From Gammaproteobacteria bacterium (GTDB lineage: Bacteria; Pseudomonadota; Gammaproteobacteria; HK1), in assembly GCA_022824305.1 (NCBI GenBank), contig JAJEAD010000054.1, positions 1 to 64,000 on the forward strand: 64,000 bases of DNA, written 5' to 3'. A model generated the notes under the pieces. The model had not been told where the DNA came from. It saw only the letters and a list, made by a program, of their open reading frames with translations, and ran no database searches. Below are positions 8,579 to 19,484 of this stretch, piece after piece. The position numbers and the translations under genes are program-made. Each line of letters opens with the position of its first letter. Positions within the stretch are counted from its first letter, which is position 1.

Positions 8579-9210
8579 GGCGTTCCCTTTCCTCTCCAAA
8601 ACGGCGTCACGGCACCCGGATCGTAGCCCCGCGCATCCATCGCGTCGGAGAGATCGTCGGCCATCTTGAGCGCTTTTATCAGCAAGGGCACCAGCAGCGC
8701 AATCGCGTTGCGATCGAGCCCGCGGGCGCGCTGCGCCTCCAGGATCTCCCCCGCCTCGCGCATCATCAGGGGAATCAGCCGAATCACCATCGACAGCATC
8801 ATCCCGACCTTCGAGGGGTTGATGCCGGCGAGCCGCAGGGGACGCATCGCCTTCTCCAGCACTTCGATCATGTCCGAGAGCCTGGTCGTCAGGGTCACGA
8901 TCACCGCGAGGAAGAGGAGCACCAGGATCCGGAGCACGGTCTCGAGGCCGAGCACCCAGTCCGTTGCGAAAACGTGAAAGAGGAAGATCGGGACGAGAAG
9001 GATCAGCGCCGGCCGCAGTTGATCGAGGACCTCCCGCCACGGGAGCCCCGCGACATGAAACAGGACGAGAATCGCGAGCAGTTCCCCCGCGTGCACGGCA
9101 ACGCCGGGGACGACGAAGAGGGCCGCGCTTCCCGCCGCGAGAACCAGCAGCTTCACGCCGGCCGGGAGCCGGTGGACGGGGGAGTGGCCCGGCACGTAGA
9201 GGGACAGCAT
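8575..9210 (-). CDS. bioN: ECF transporter transmembrane component BioN (EcfT)
   Basis: The 211-residue energy-coupling membrane subunit that links the ATPase to BioY. It has several hydrophobic segments and the two Ala-Arg-Gly coupling motifs of EcfT proteins, seen as QRARGLD and DAMDARGY in the C-terminal half. Its ATG (9210) overlaps the bioM stop by one base (TGATG), and its own stop overlaps the bioY start by four. The three proteins should therefore be made in a fixed ratio. Confidence 0.93.
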   Translation of the reverse strand: MLSLYVPGHSPVHRLPAGVKLLVLAAGSAALFVVPGVAVHAGELLAILVLFHVAGLPWREVLDQLRPALILLVPIFLFHVFATDWVLGLETVLRILVLLFLAVIVTLTTRLSDMIEVLEKAMRPLRLAGINPSKVGMMLSMVIRLIPLMMREAGEILEAQRARGLDRNAIALLVPLLIKALKMADDLSDAMDARGYDPGAVTPFWRGKGTP

Positions 9211-9884
9211 CAGGCCATCGCCTCCACGTAGCGCCGGATGGCGGCGCCGGGGGTGTCGTCGGCAATCACCCGGCCCTCGTCGAAGACGATGACCCGGTCC
9301 AGCTCCTCGAGGTGGTCGAACTCGTGCGTGACGAGCACGATGGGCTGCTCGATGCCGCGGATGACCTCCTGAACGAGGCGCCTGTTGCGCAGGTCGAGCA
9401 GGGTCATCGGCTCGTCGAGCACCACGTAGCGCGGCTCCATGACCAGCACCGCGGCGAGCGCGAGCATCTGCTTCTCACCGCCCGAGAGCAGGTGGGTGGC
9501 CTGCTCGCGCAGGTGTCCGAGGCGGTAGCGCTCGAGCACCGCGTCGACGCGCCGCGGAATCTCTTCCCGGGGGAACTTCGCGTTCTTGAGCCCGAACGCG
9601 ATGTCCTCTTCCACCACCGGGAACACGATCTGGTTGTCGGGGTTCTGGAACACGAAGCCGACGCGGCGCCGCAGCGCCTTCACGTCATCGCGGGAGTCGA
9701 TCCCGTCGACCCGGACCCGCCCCTCGTCGGGGATCAGCAACCCGTTCAGGAGACGGGCGAAGGTGCTCTTGCCCGACCCGTTCGCACCGACCACTCCGAT
9801 CCGGCGCTCGGTGAGCGCGAGGTTCACATCCTTCAGCACCTGGCGCTCGCCGAAGCGGTGACTGACGCCGCAGACCTCGATCAC
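9210..9884 (-). CDS. bioM: ECF transporter ATPase BioM
   Basis: The ABC ATPase of the biotin ECF transporter, 224 residues from the GTG at 9884. Visible are Walker A GANGSGKST, the Q-loop region FQNPDNQIVFP, the signature LSGGEKQML, Walker B VVLDEPMTLLD (the TLLD variant is common in BioM) and the H-loop THEFDHLEELD. The open frame extends to 10013, but the extra residues are low-complexity and outside the fold, so GTG at 9884 (GGAAG 9 nt upstream, then IEVCGVSHRFG) is preferred. First gene of bioMNY; only about 50 bp separates it from the GMC oxidoreductase gene upstream. Confidence 0.93.
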   Translation of the reverse strand: MIEVCGVSHRFGERQVLKDVNLALTERRIGVVGANGSGKSTFARLLNGLLIPDEGRVRVDGIDSRDDVKALRRRVGFVFQNPDNQIVFPVVEEDIAFGLKNAKFPREEIPRRVDAVLERYRLGHLREQATHLLSGGEKQMLALAAVLVMEPRYVVLDEPMTLLDLRNRRLVQEVIRGIEQPIVLVTHEFDHLEELDRVIVFDEGRVIADDTPGAAIRRYVEAMA

Positions 9885-9933
9885 GAAACGATGCTTCCGG
9901 CCCCGGCGGAAAGCCCGGCGGATCCGGCCCGCA

Positions 9934-11616
9934 CTAGCGGCCGGGTCCGGATCGGGCCGGTGGGGAGGCCCGCTGCCTCTCCCGCCACCGCGAATCGTTC
10001 TCGAATCCGACATTGGCCGGCGGCTCGCGCCGGCCGCGGACCAGGTCGGCCACCTTCTCTCCGATCATGATGGTCGGAGCGTTGGTGTTGCCGCTCGGGA
10101 TGCGGGGCATCACGGAGGCATCCGCGACCCGCAGCCCCTCGACCCCGTGCACGCGGCACTCGGCATCGACCACCGCATCGGGTCCCGCCCCGATGGCGCA
10201 GGTTCCGCAGACGTGGAAGTTGGTGGTGGCGGTGTCGCGGATGAAATCGTCGATCGCCCCGGGCGAGGTGACTTCGTCGCCGGGAGCGAGCTCGCGGCCC
10301 CGCCACCCGTCGAAGGCCGGTTGCCGGTGCACCTCCCGAGTCAGGGCGAGGGCGGCCCGCATGTCCTCCCAGTCCTCCTCGCAGGAGAGATAGTTGAAGA
10401 AGATGCGGGGAGCGTGCCGCGGGTCGGCCGAGGCGAGCTCTATGCGCCCCCGGCTCCGGGGCCGGAGCGGACCGATGTGGGCCGAGAACCCGTGCGCGAC
10501 CGGCGCCACCGACTTGTCTTCGAGCAGGCAGGCGGGGATGAAGTCGATCTGGACGTCCGGCCATTCGACGCCGGGCCGGCTCCTGACGAATCCCACCGCC
10601 TCGCACTGATTGCTCGCCGCCGCCCCGCGCTTGAAGAGCATCCACTGCAGTCCGGCCCACCATCTGCCGGGGCGACGGGCGTAGGGCTGCACGCTGCCGC
10701 CGCGGGTGCACTCCCACTGCAGGTACAGGCAGAGGTGATCCATCAGGTTCGCTCCCACCCCGGGCAGGTCGCGCAGGACCTCGATGCCGTGCTCCCTGAG
10801 GTGCGCGCCGTTGCCGATTCCGGAGAGCATCAGGAGCTGCGGACTGTTGATGGCGCCCGCGCTCAGGATGACCTCCCGTCCCGCTCTGGCCTCTTCGCTG
10901 CGTCCTCCCCGGTCGAGCACCACTCCCCGCGCCCGCCCCTCTTCGATGACGACCCGCCGGGCCAGGGTATCGGTCCTGATCTCGAGGTTGGGGCGTCCCG
11001 AGACGGGGTGCAGATAGGCCGCGGCGGCGCTCGAGCGACGGCCCTTGCGCACCGTGGAGTCGGCGGGGCCGAAGCCTTCCTGGCGGGCGCCGTTCACGTC
11101 CTCGTTGCGGGGATAGCCGGCCTGCACCCCGGCCTCGATGAACACTTCGTAGAGCGGGCTCGGCATCGTCGCCCGGTGGACTCCGAGCGGCCCTTCCCCG
11201 CCGCGATACGCGTCGGCGCCGCCGCCGTAGGTCTCCGACCGGCGGAAGTAGGGCAGCACCTCGGAGAAGGACCATCCCTTCGCTCCGAGCGCGGCCCATT
11301 GCTCGTAATCGAGGGGATTGCCGCGCATGTACATCATCGCGTTGATGGAGGAAGACCCTCCGAGGACCCGTCCGCGCTGCTGCCACATCCTCCGGTGGTT
11401 GAGAGCGGGCTCCGGCTCGCTCTCGTAGCGCCACTGGATCTCCTCCGCGTTCACGATGTCCATGAAGGCGGCCGGCACGTGGATGTAGAAGTGCTCGTCC
11501 CTCCCTCCCGCCTCCACGAGCAGCACCCGGACATCCCGGTCTTCGCTCAACCGGTTTGCGAGGACGCAGCCCGCGGAGCCTGCCCCCACCACGATGTAGT
11601 CGAAGTTCCCGGCCAT
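9934..11616 (-). CDS. GMC-family FAD-dependent oxidoreductase (choline dehydrogenase-like)
   Basis: A 560-residue flavoprotein of the glucose-methanol-choline family. The N-terminal ADP-binding fold is [21 protein letters not shown], followed by [17 protein letters not shown] (first GMC signature) and EVILSAGAINSPQLLMLSGIG (second signature). The C-terminal active-site region is FHVCGTCAIG with the catalytic histidine, then ASVMPRIPSGNTNAPTIMIGEK. Members oxidise alcohols, often choline or other quaternary or hydroxylated compounds; no substrate can be assigned here. It lies between an amidohydrolase and bioMNY on the same strand. A second, divergent GMC enzyme is encoded at 32066-33787. Confidence 0.92.
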   Translation of the reverse strand: MAGNFDYIVVGAGSAGCVLANRLSEDRDVRVLLVEAGGRDEHFYIHVPAAFMDIVNAEEIQWRYESEPEPALNHRRMWQQRGRVLGGSSSINAMMYMRGNPLDYEQWAALGAKGWSFSEVLPYFRRSETYGGGADAYRGGEGPLGVHRATMPSPLYEVFIEAGVQAGYPRNEDVNGARQEGFGPADSTVRKGRRSSAAAAYLHPVSGRPNLEIRTDTLARRVVIEEGRARGVVLDRGGRSEEARAGREVILSAGAINSPQLLMLSGIGNGAHLREHGIEVLRDLPGVGANLMDHLCLYLQWECTRGGSVQPYARRPGRWWAGLQWMLFKRGAAASNQCEAVGFVRSRPGVEWPDVQIDFIPACLLEDKSVAPVAHGFSAHIGPLRPRSRGRIELASADPRHAPRIFFNYLSCEEDWEDMRAALALTREVHRQPAFDGWRGRELAPGDEVTSPGAIDDFIRDTATTNFHVCGTCAIGAGPDAVVDAECRVHGVEGLRVADASVMPRIPSGNTNAPTIMIGEKVADLVRGRREPPANVGFENDSRWRERQRASPPARSGPGR

Positions 11617-11844
11617 GCCCGAACGCTACCGGCTCGAACGTGGCCCGGCGCCCCGGCGCCGGTGCGGGCGCACCCGCCGAAGAAGGCCGGCAATTCCTCG
11701 CCGGGCCACTACGGCAAGCGTGACCGGACGAGCGCGCCGGGCCGGGGCGTGCCGGCCGGGTGCGAGCGGGGAAGCACCATCGGGAGTTCTCGCCACCTCC
11801 CGCCTCGACGGACACTCATGGGGTACTCCGCGCGGGCGTGCGGC

Positions 11845-12693
11845 TCAGCCCGCGGGCCCGATCCCCACCAGGGACAAGGGGCGCTCGTACATGATCGACT
11901 CGATCAGCTCCTCCGGGACCCTGGGCATGCTGATCCCCTCTCCCCAGTCGTTGATGGCGCGAAAGCGGCGCATCGCGTCGGCGGGTGTCGCCACCGGGAA
12001 GTCGGAGCCGAAGAGCAGGCGCTCGGTGACCTTGTACTCCATCGCGATCATGACGCCGTTGTAGAGCTGCCAGGGACGGTGGTAGCGGGCGGACAGGTCG
12101 GCGAGCACGTTCTCGTTCTTGCGCATCAGGATCGCGGTCTGCTCCATGTAGGGCTGCCCGAAGTGCGCGACGATGAGCTTGAGGTCGGGAAAGGCCATCG
12201 CCACCCGGTCGAGGAGGCAGGGATCCGCGAACTCCAGGCTGCCGGTGTAGGCGCCGCCGCAGTGAAACATCACCGGCACCCGGTGGGCGAGCGCGATTTC
12301 GTAGAGCTGCCAGCACTCGGGACTGCGCGGGTCGACAGCCTGGTAGGTGGGTGAGAGCTTGAGTCCGCGCATCCCGTGCCGGGTGATCGCCTCCTCGAAC
12401 TCCTCCGGCGCGCCCGGGTCGAGAGGATGCACCGAAGCGAAGCCCACCGCCCGGCCCGGGTACTCGGCCACGATGCCGGCGATGAAGTCGTGTGGAGTCT
12501 TGAGTCCGGAATGAACGGGCAGTGAGACGAGCACGAACTGCTCTATGCCCGCTTCCGCCACGAGTCGATGGAAGGTCTCCGGGTCGGCGCTGCCGGTGCC
12601 GGCCACGTTGCGCCGCTTGTGCAGCTCGCGATCTTCGTCCGTGCGGTGATCGGGAAGAAAGCAATGGATATGCCAGTCGATGAGCGTGCCCAT
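11845..12693 (-). CDS. Amidohydrolase family 2 (TIM-barrel metal-dependent hydrolase)
   Basis: A 282-residue amidohydrolase-2 family protein, related to decarboxylases and lactonases with a single metal. Metal ligands are visible: the N-terminal HxH (DWHIHCFLP), VMFHCGG, LIVAHFGQP and GSDFPV near the C-terminus. The ATG at 12693 has an AAGGG about 6 nt upstream and is preferred over the TTG two codons earlier. The substrate is unknown. The same-strand GMC oxidoreductase follows after about 230 bp, and the two could act in one catabolic route, but nothing proves it. Confidence 0.85.
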   Translation of the reverse strand: MGTLIDWHIHCFLPDHRTDEDRELHKRRNVAGTGSADPETFHRLVAEAGIEQFVLVSLPVHSGLKTPHDFIAGIVAEYPGRAVGFASVHPLDPGAPEEFEEAITRHGMRGLKLSPTYQAVDPRSPECWQLYEIALAHRVPVMFHCGGAYTGSLEFADPCLLDRVAMAFPDLKLIVAHFGQPYMEQTAILMRKNENVLADLSARYHRPWQLYNGVMIAMEYKVTERLLFGSDFPVATPADAMRRFRAINDWGEGISMPRVPEELIESIMYERPLSLVGIGPAG

Positions 12694-12823
12694 GGCCAAC
12701 CCTTGCGTATATGGACCGGTCCGCTCCGGTCGCGCGGCATCTTAACCGCCATGTCCCGGCGATTCACGGCTGCGAACCCGGAGGCGCCGGCGTCGACGGC
12801 GCCTGGCGCATCGCCCACCGCCC

Positions 12824-14278
<1,455 letters not shown>

Positions 14279-14367
14279 GCGGCGACGAGGGCCCCGCCCA
14301 TGTTCCCGATCCCGCATCCCGCCCACCGGCGGGCATCCACCCGCATGCGGCAGAAGGACGGCATCCC

Positions 14368-17300
14368 TCAGCGCACCGATACGGCGGCGCGCGAGGCGGG
14401 CGCGTCGTCCCGGACCGGCCTCGCTTCGCCGCCCCGGGGCCGCACCTTCACGAAGCGTCGTCGCGACTCGGCCCAATGGGAGAGCAGCCTGAAGGCGAGC
14501 GGACTCTGCGTGACGCGCAGGTGCCGGCGCAGCAGGGCGCGGACGCGCTGCTCGTCGCGCGCATCGAGCCCCGTCATCTCCACCAGTTCCGGATTGCATC
14601 GACTCGGGAACTGCCCACTGCCGTCGGCGACGTAGGCGACGCCGCCGCTCATTCCCGCCGCAAAGTTGCGGCCGGTCTCACCGAGAACCACGACCGTCCC
14701 CCCGGTCATGTACTCGCAGGCGTGGTCGCCGACGCCTTCCACCACCGCGTTCGCACCGCTGTTGCGCACCGCGAAGCGTTCGCCGGCGGCGCCCCGCACC
14801 AGGAGCTCCCCTCCGGTCGCACCGTAGAGCGCGACGTTCCCGATCAGGACGCCTGAACCTGCGCGGGCCGCGGGCATGTCGGGGGGCGGCACCACGCTTA
14901 CCCGCCCTCCCGCCATGCCCTTGGCGACCGCGTCGTTGGCGAAACCGGTCAACGTCATCTCCACCCCGGGGGAGAGAAAGGCGCCGAGGCTCTGGCCCGC
15001 CGCCCCGTGCAGCGCCACCTGCACCGTGCCCGCGGGCAGGCCTTCGCTGCCGTGACGTCGGACCAGCTCGCACGCGAGACGGGCTCCGACGGTCCGGTCG
15101 CTCGGCCGGACTTCGGCGCGAATGCGCACCGCACGGCCTTCCCCGAGAGCGGGGGCGGCGGCGGCGAGGAGGTGCCGCTCGAGCGGGCTCGGCGCTGCCC
15201 GGGCCTGGCCCTCCGCGTATCGGATGGGAGCCCCGGCGCCGTCCTCCGGGACGTGCAGCAGCGGTTCTAGATCGAGGCGCCTCGCCTTCCAGTGCCGCTT
15301 CCTCTCCTCGCGGACATGGAGGAGGTCGGCCCGGCCGATGACCTCGTCGAGGCGGCGGAACCCGAGCTCCGCCATCAGCTCGCGCACTTCCTCCGCGACG
15401 AAGAGCATGAAGTTCATCACGTGATCGGGGAGTCCGGCGAAACGGGCACGCAGGATGGGGTCCTGGGTGGCGACACCGACCGGGCAGGTGTTGAGGTGGC
15501 ACACGCGGGTGAGAATGCAGCCCGAGGCGATGAGGGCGGCGGTGCCGAATCCGAAGGTCTCCGCTCCGAGCACCGCCGCGACCAGCACGTCCCGGCCGGT
15601 CTTGAGCTGGCCGTCGGTCTCCAGCACCACCCGGCCGCGCAGGTGGTTGGCGACGAGCACCTGCTGGGTCTCCGCGAGCCCGAGCTCCCAGGGCAGGCCC
15701 GTGTGCTTGATCGAGCTGAGCGGCGATGCGCCGGTGCCGCCGGAGTGCCCGCACACCACGATCCGGTCCGCCTTCGCCTTCGCCACGCCCGCCGCCACGG
15801 TGCCCACGCCCACCTCGCTCACCAGCTTCACCGACACTTCCGCCCGGGGGTTGGCGTGCTTCAGGTCGAAGATGAGCTGCGCCAGGTCCTCGATCGAGTA
15901 GATGTCGTGGTGGGGAGGCGGAGAGATGAGGCCCACGCCGGGCGCCGCGTGGCGGACCCGCGCGATGACCTCGTCCACCTTGTGCCCGGGAAGGTGGCCG
16001 CCTTCACCCGGTTTCGCCCCCTGCGCCATCTTGATCTGGATCTCGTCGGCGCTCAGCAGGTAGCCCGGCGTGACTCCGAAGCGACCCGAAGCCACCTGCT
16101 TGATCGCGCTGTTGCTCGAATCCCCCCCGTGGGCGGGCCGATAGCGCTCGGGGTCCTCGCCTCCCTCTCCGCTGTTCGAGCGCCCTCCGAGACGGTTCAT
16201 CGCCACCGCGAGCGTCCTGTGCGCTTCGTCGGAGAGCGAGCCGAAGGACATCGCCCCGGTGCGGAAGCGGCGCACGATCTCCGAGGCCGGCTCGACCTCG
16301 TCGAGCGGCACCGCCGCGCCCGGGCGAAACGCGAGCAGACCGCGCAAATCGCAACCTCGCGTCGTCTGCTCGTCGACGAAGCGCGTGTACTTCCTGAACA
16401 CCCGGTAGTCGGCGGAACGCACACCGTGCTGCAGCAGGCCGATCACGTTCGGCGTGAGCTGGTGACGCTCGCCGTCGCGGCGCCACTTGTAGCGTCCCCC
16501 CCAGTCGAGGTCGTCCCCCGCGACGGCGGCGCCCTCGAATCGAAGCAGGCACTCCCGCTCCACCTCGTCGAGCTCGATGCCGCCGAGACGCGAAGGAGTA
16601 CCGGTGAAGAACTCCGTCACGAATCCCGGTCCGAGTCCCACCGCCTCGAAGACCTGCGCCCCCACGTAGCTCTGCAGGGTGGAGATTCCCATCTTGCTCA
16701 GCACTTTCCGCACGCCCTTCTCGAGCGCGCCGACGTAGCGTGACCGGGCGGCGTCGAGCTCCAGCCCTTCGAGCAGGTCTTCGGAGGCCAGCTCGTGCAG
16801 GGTCTCGAAGGCGAGCCAGGGATTGACCGCGCTCGCGCCGTAGCCGAGCAGCAGGCAGACGTGCATCACCTCGCGCGCCTCGCCGCTCTCCACGACAATC
16901 GAGGTCCGAGGCCGCAGACCGCGCCGGATCAGGTCGTGGTGCACGGCGGAGACGGCTAGCAGCGAGGGCATGGGCGCACGTTCGCCGCCCGCGCCCCGAT
17001 CGCTCAGGACCAGGATGGAGGCGCCGTCGCGCACCGCGCGCGCCGCCGAATGCCGCAGCCGGTCCAGGGCCTCCCGCAGCCCACCCTCCCGGGCGGGGAA
17101 GAGCGCATCCAGACGCGAGCAACGCAGGCCCTCGAGACGGTTTCGAGCGATGGCGCCGAAGCGGGCGTCGCTCAACACCGGACTTTCGAGCGCGATCTGG
17201 CGGCAGTGTTCCGGCCCCGGCGAGAAGAGATTGCCCTGGGCGCCGAGAAGGGTGCGCAGGGACATCACCAGCGACTCCCGCAGGGGATCGATGGGCGGGT

Positions 17301-18924
17301 TCGTCACCTGGGCGAAGAGCTGCTTGAAGTAGGCGTAGAGAAGCTGGGGTCCTTCGCTCAGGACCGCGAGCGCGCTGTCGTCTCCCATCGCCCCCAGCGG
17401 CTCTTCGCCCCTGACGGCCATCGGCGCGACGAGCAGGCGCAGGTCCTCCCGCGTGTACCCATGCATTCGTTGCCGCCGCACCCGCGCGTCGTCCGCGAGG
17501 TCGGGCGCCGAGGGTGACGGAGCGGCCGCCTCCCCCCGGGGGTCGAGCTCAGCGCCGGCCACGAGGTTCGCATCGAGCCATTCGCGGTAGGGACGGGCGG
17601 CGGCAAGGCCCATCTTGAGCTCCTGGTCCTCGAGCAGGCGCTGCCGCCGGGTGTCGAGGACCACCATTCCTCCCGGAGCCAGGCGCCCGAGCCTGCGAAT
17701 CCGCTCCGGCGGCACATCCACCACGCCTGCCTCGGAAGCGACGATGACCAGGTCGTCGGTCGTGACCGTGAGTCGGGCGGGCCGAAGCCCGTTGCGGTCC
17801 AGGCATGCTCCCACCTGCTCCCCGTCGCTGAAGGCGACGAGCGCGGGTCCGTCCCACGGCTCCATGAGCGACGCATGGAACTCGAAGAAGGCCCGAAGCT
17901 CGGGCGCCATGTCCGCATCGCCCTCCCAGGCCTGCGGAATCATCATCGCCAGTGCGTGGGGAAGAGAGCGTCCGCTGTGCTGCAGCAGCTCGAGCACATT
18001 GTCGAGCATTGCGGAGTCGCTGCCCTCGGCGTCCACGACCGGCAGGAGCTTCTCCAGATCCGCTCCGAACTCCGGCGAAGTGAAGAGGCTCTCGCGGGCC
18101 CGGAACGCATTCACATTGCCGCGCAGGGTGTTGATCTCCCCGTTGTGGGCGAGGAGCCGATAGGGATGGGCGCGTTCCCAGCTCGGAAAGGTATTGGTGC
18201 TGAATCGCTGGTGCGCGATCGCGAGCGCGCTCGCGAACTCCCGGTCGCGCAGATCGGGGTAGAAGCGATCGATCTGCCGGGGCAGGAGCAGCCCCTTGTA
18301 GACGATGGTCCGCGACGAGAACGAACAGGCATAGAGAGAGCCCTGAGCGGAACTGCCTTCGCCCTTCGCCCGGCGCTCGACGACCCGCCGGAGCAGGTAG
18401 AGCCTGCGTTCGAGTCCTTCTCCCGGCAGGGTGAGCCCGGGAACGGCAAGGAAGACCTGGGAGACATGGGGCAGGGTCTGTCGTGCAATCTGCCCGCATG
18501 CGGCCGCCTCGACCGGCACTTCCCGCCAGCCGAGAACTTCAAGGCCCTCCGCCGCGGCCGACTCCTCCAGCAGATCGCGCTGGGACTTCCGCGCTCCCTC
18601 GTCAGGGGAAAGGAAGAGCTGCCCCACCCCGTAGGCGCCCGCCGGCGGCAACGGGAACCCGAGGCCCGCGCGGGAGGAGAAGAACGCGTGGGGGATCTGG
18701 AGCAGGAGCCCGCACCCGTCGCCGGTCTCCGGGTCGAACCCGGTTGCGCCTCGGTGCGCGACCCCGTGCAGCAGGCCGAGAGCGAGACGAACGACCTCCC
18801 GCGAACTCCTGCCCGTGCGCGCGGCGACGAAACCCACTCCGCAGGCGTCGCGCTCGAACTCGGGCCGATAGAGGCTCGCATGCGCGGGCGGCGGCTTCGG
18901 CGTGGGCAGAGCGTTCGAGCTCAC
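14368..18924 (-). CDS. gltB: Glutamate synthase large subunit
   Basis: The 1518-residue catalytic subunit that makes two glutamates from glutamine and 2-oxoglutarate. The class II amidotransferase domain starts at the cysteine of DACGVGF (near residue 27), so a short propeptide is probably removed. The central and FMN-binding domains follow, including GEGGEDPERY and HDIYSIEDLAQLIFDLK, with the 3Fe-4S cysteine motif CHLNTCPVG. The C-terminal GXGXG beta-helix domain includes GVLIGNVALYGATGG. It starts 7 bp after the stop of the Lrp-type regulator gene, so the regulator and both GOGAT subunits form one operon. Confidence 0.97.
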   Translation of the reverse strand: MSSNALPTPKPPPAHASLYRPEFERDACGVGFVAARTGRSSREVVRLALGLLHGVAHRGATGFDPETGDGCGLLLQIPHAFFSSRAGLGFPLPPAGAYGVGQLFLSPDEGARKSQRDLLEESAAAEGLEVLGWREVPVEAAACGQIARQTLPHVSQVFLAVPGLTLPGEGLERRLYLLRRVVERRAKGEGSSAQGSLYACSFSSRTIVYKGLLLPRQIDRFYPDLRDREFASALAIAHQRFSTNTFPSWERAHPYRLLAHNGEINTLRGNVNAFRARESLFTSPEFGADLEKLLPVVDAEGSDSAMLDNVLELLQHSGRSLPHALAMMIPQAWEGDADMAPELRAFFEFHASLMEPWDGPALVAFSDGEQVGACLDRNGLRPARLTVTTDDLVIVASEAGVVDVPPERIRRLGRLAPGGMVVLDTRRQRLLEDQELKMGLAAARPYREWLDANLVAGAELDPRGEAAAPSPSAPDLADDARVRRQRMHGYTREDLRLLVAPMAVRGEEPLGAMGDDSALAVLSEGPQLLYAYFKQLFAQVTNPPIDPLRESLVMSLRTLLGAQGNLFSPGPEHCRQIALESPVLSDARFGAIARNRLEGLRCSRLDALFPAREGGLREALDRLRHSAARAVRDGASILVLSDRGAGGERAPMPSLLAVSAVHHDLIRRGLRPRTSIVVESGEAREVMHVCLLLGYGASAVNPWLAFETLHELASEDLLEGLELDAARSRYVGALEKGVRKVLSKMGISTLQSYVGAQVFEAVGLGPGFVTEFFTGTPSRLGGIELDEVERECLLRFEGAAVAGDDLDWGGRYKWRRDGERHQLTPNVIGLLQHGVRSADYRVFRKYTRFVDEQTTRGCDLRGLLAFRPGAAVPLDEVEPASEIVRRFRTGAMSFGSLSDEAHRTLAVAMNRLGGRSNSGEGGEDPERYRPAHGGDSSNSAIKQVASGRFGVTPGYLLSADEIQIKMAQGAKPGEGGHLPGHKVDEVIARVRHAAPGVGLISPPPHHDIYSIEDLAQLIFDLKHANPRAEVSVKLVSEVGVGTVAAGVAKAKADRIVVCGHSGGTGASPLSSIKHTGLPWELGLAETQQVLVANHLRGRVVLETDGQLKTGRDVLVAAVLGAETFGFGTAALIASGCILTRVCHLNTCPVGVATQDPILRARFAGLPDHVMNFMLFVAEEVRELMAELGFRRLDEVIGRADLLHVREERKRHWKARRLDLEPLLHVPEDGAGAPIRYAEGQARAAPSPLERHLLAAAAPALGEGRAVRIRAEVRPSDRTVGARLACELVRRHGSEGLPAGTVQVALHGAAGQSLGAFLSPGVEMTLTGFANDAVAKGMAGGRVSVVPPPDMPAARAGSGVLIGNVALYGATGGELLVRGAAGERFAVRNSGANAVVEGVGDHACEYMTGGTVVVLGETGRNFAAGMSGGVAYVADGSGQFPSRCNPELVEMTGLDARDEQRVRALLRRHLRVTQSPLAFRLLSHWAESRRRFVKVRPRGGEARPVRDDAPASRAAVSVR

Positions 18925-18931
18925 GGCGGAG

Positions 18932-19435
18932 TCATCCCGCCCGCTGGGAAGGACCGCGGCGCCTCGCCTTCGCGGCGCTGTCGGGAGACACGGGAAGCGC
19001 GACGCGTTCCGCGCTCGTCGACAGCACCACCATCGTCTCGGTGCGTTCCACGCCGAGGTTCGAGCGCATGACGCCGATCAGATCCTCGAGGCCTTCGGTG
19101 CTGGCGCACTTCACCTTGAGGAGCAGGCTGGCCCCGCCGGTGACGTGGTGGCATTCGAGCACTCGGGGCTCTTCCGCCACCCACTGCTCGAAGGCGTCGA
19201 TGCGGCCCGGGTAGTCGATCGAGACCCCGATGAAGGCGGTCACGTCCAGTCCCACCCGGCGGGCGTCGACGATGGCCGAGTAACCGGTGATGACCCCGGC
19301 CTGCTCGAGCTTGCGAATGCGCTCCATGACCGAGGGCGCGCTCATGCCCACCTCGCGCCCGAGCTTCACGAGTGACGCCTTGGCATCGGCCTGGAGGGCA
19401 CGGATTAGCTGGAGATCAACAGAATCAGGGAGCAT
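18932..19435 (-). CDS. Lrp/AsnC-family transcriptional regulator
   Basis: A 167-residue Lrp/AsnC regulator. The N-terminal winged helix-turn-helix reads VDLQLIRALQADAKASLVKLG...MSAPSVMERIRKLEQAGVITGY. The RAM ligand-binding domain follows (VLECHHVTGGASLLLKVKCAS..LEDLIGVM). A 20-residue basic tail (AAKARRRGPSQRAG) is extra. Its gene sits 7 bp upstream of gltB. In Escherichia coli Lrp activates gltBDF, so a dedicated Lrp paralogue controlling ammonia assimilation, and probably itself, is a reasonable inference. No clear Shine-Dalgarno precedes the ATG; see the promoter entry. Confidence 0.93.
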   Translation of the reverse strand: MLPDSVDLQLIRALQADAKASLVKLGREVGMSAPSVMERIRKLEQAGVITGYSAIVDARRVGLDVTAFIGVSIDYPGRIDAFEQWVAEEPRVLECHHVTGGASLLLKVKCASTEGLEDLIGVMRSNLGVERTETMVVLSTSAERVALPVSPDSAAKARRRGPSQRAG

Positions 19436-19439
19436 GACG

Positions 19440-19484
19440 ACACTTATATCTAATAATCTTAGGTTTCCTTTCCCTGTTACCTAA
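19440..19484 (-). promoter_or_regulatory. AT-rich promoter/operator region of the lrp-gltB-gltD operon
   Basis: An unusually AT-rich stretch just upstream of the lrp start (19435) contains a -10-like TATAAG on the minus strand and an inverted repeat TTAGGT (19459-19464) / ACCTAA (19479-19484) with a 14-bp spacer. The -10-like element lies so close to the ATG that a very short or leaderless transcript is possible, and no ribosome-binding site is visible. The dyad is a candidate Lrp site. No -35 box is convincing. Confidence 0.4.

Noticed and set aside
8036-9265. A 409-residue BioY frame reaching into bioN
   Set aside because: The extra N-terminal part is bioN read in another frame; the ATG at 8578 starts the normal BioY.
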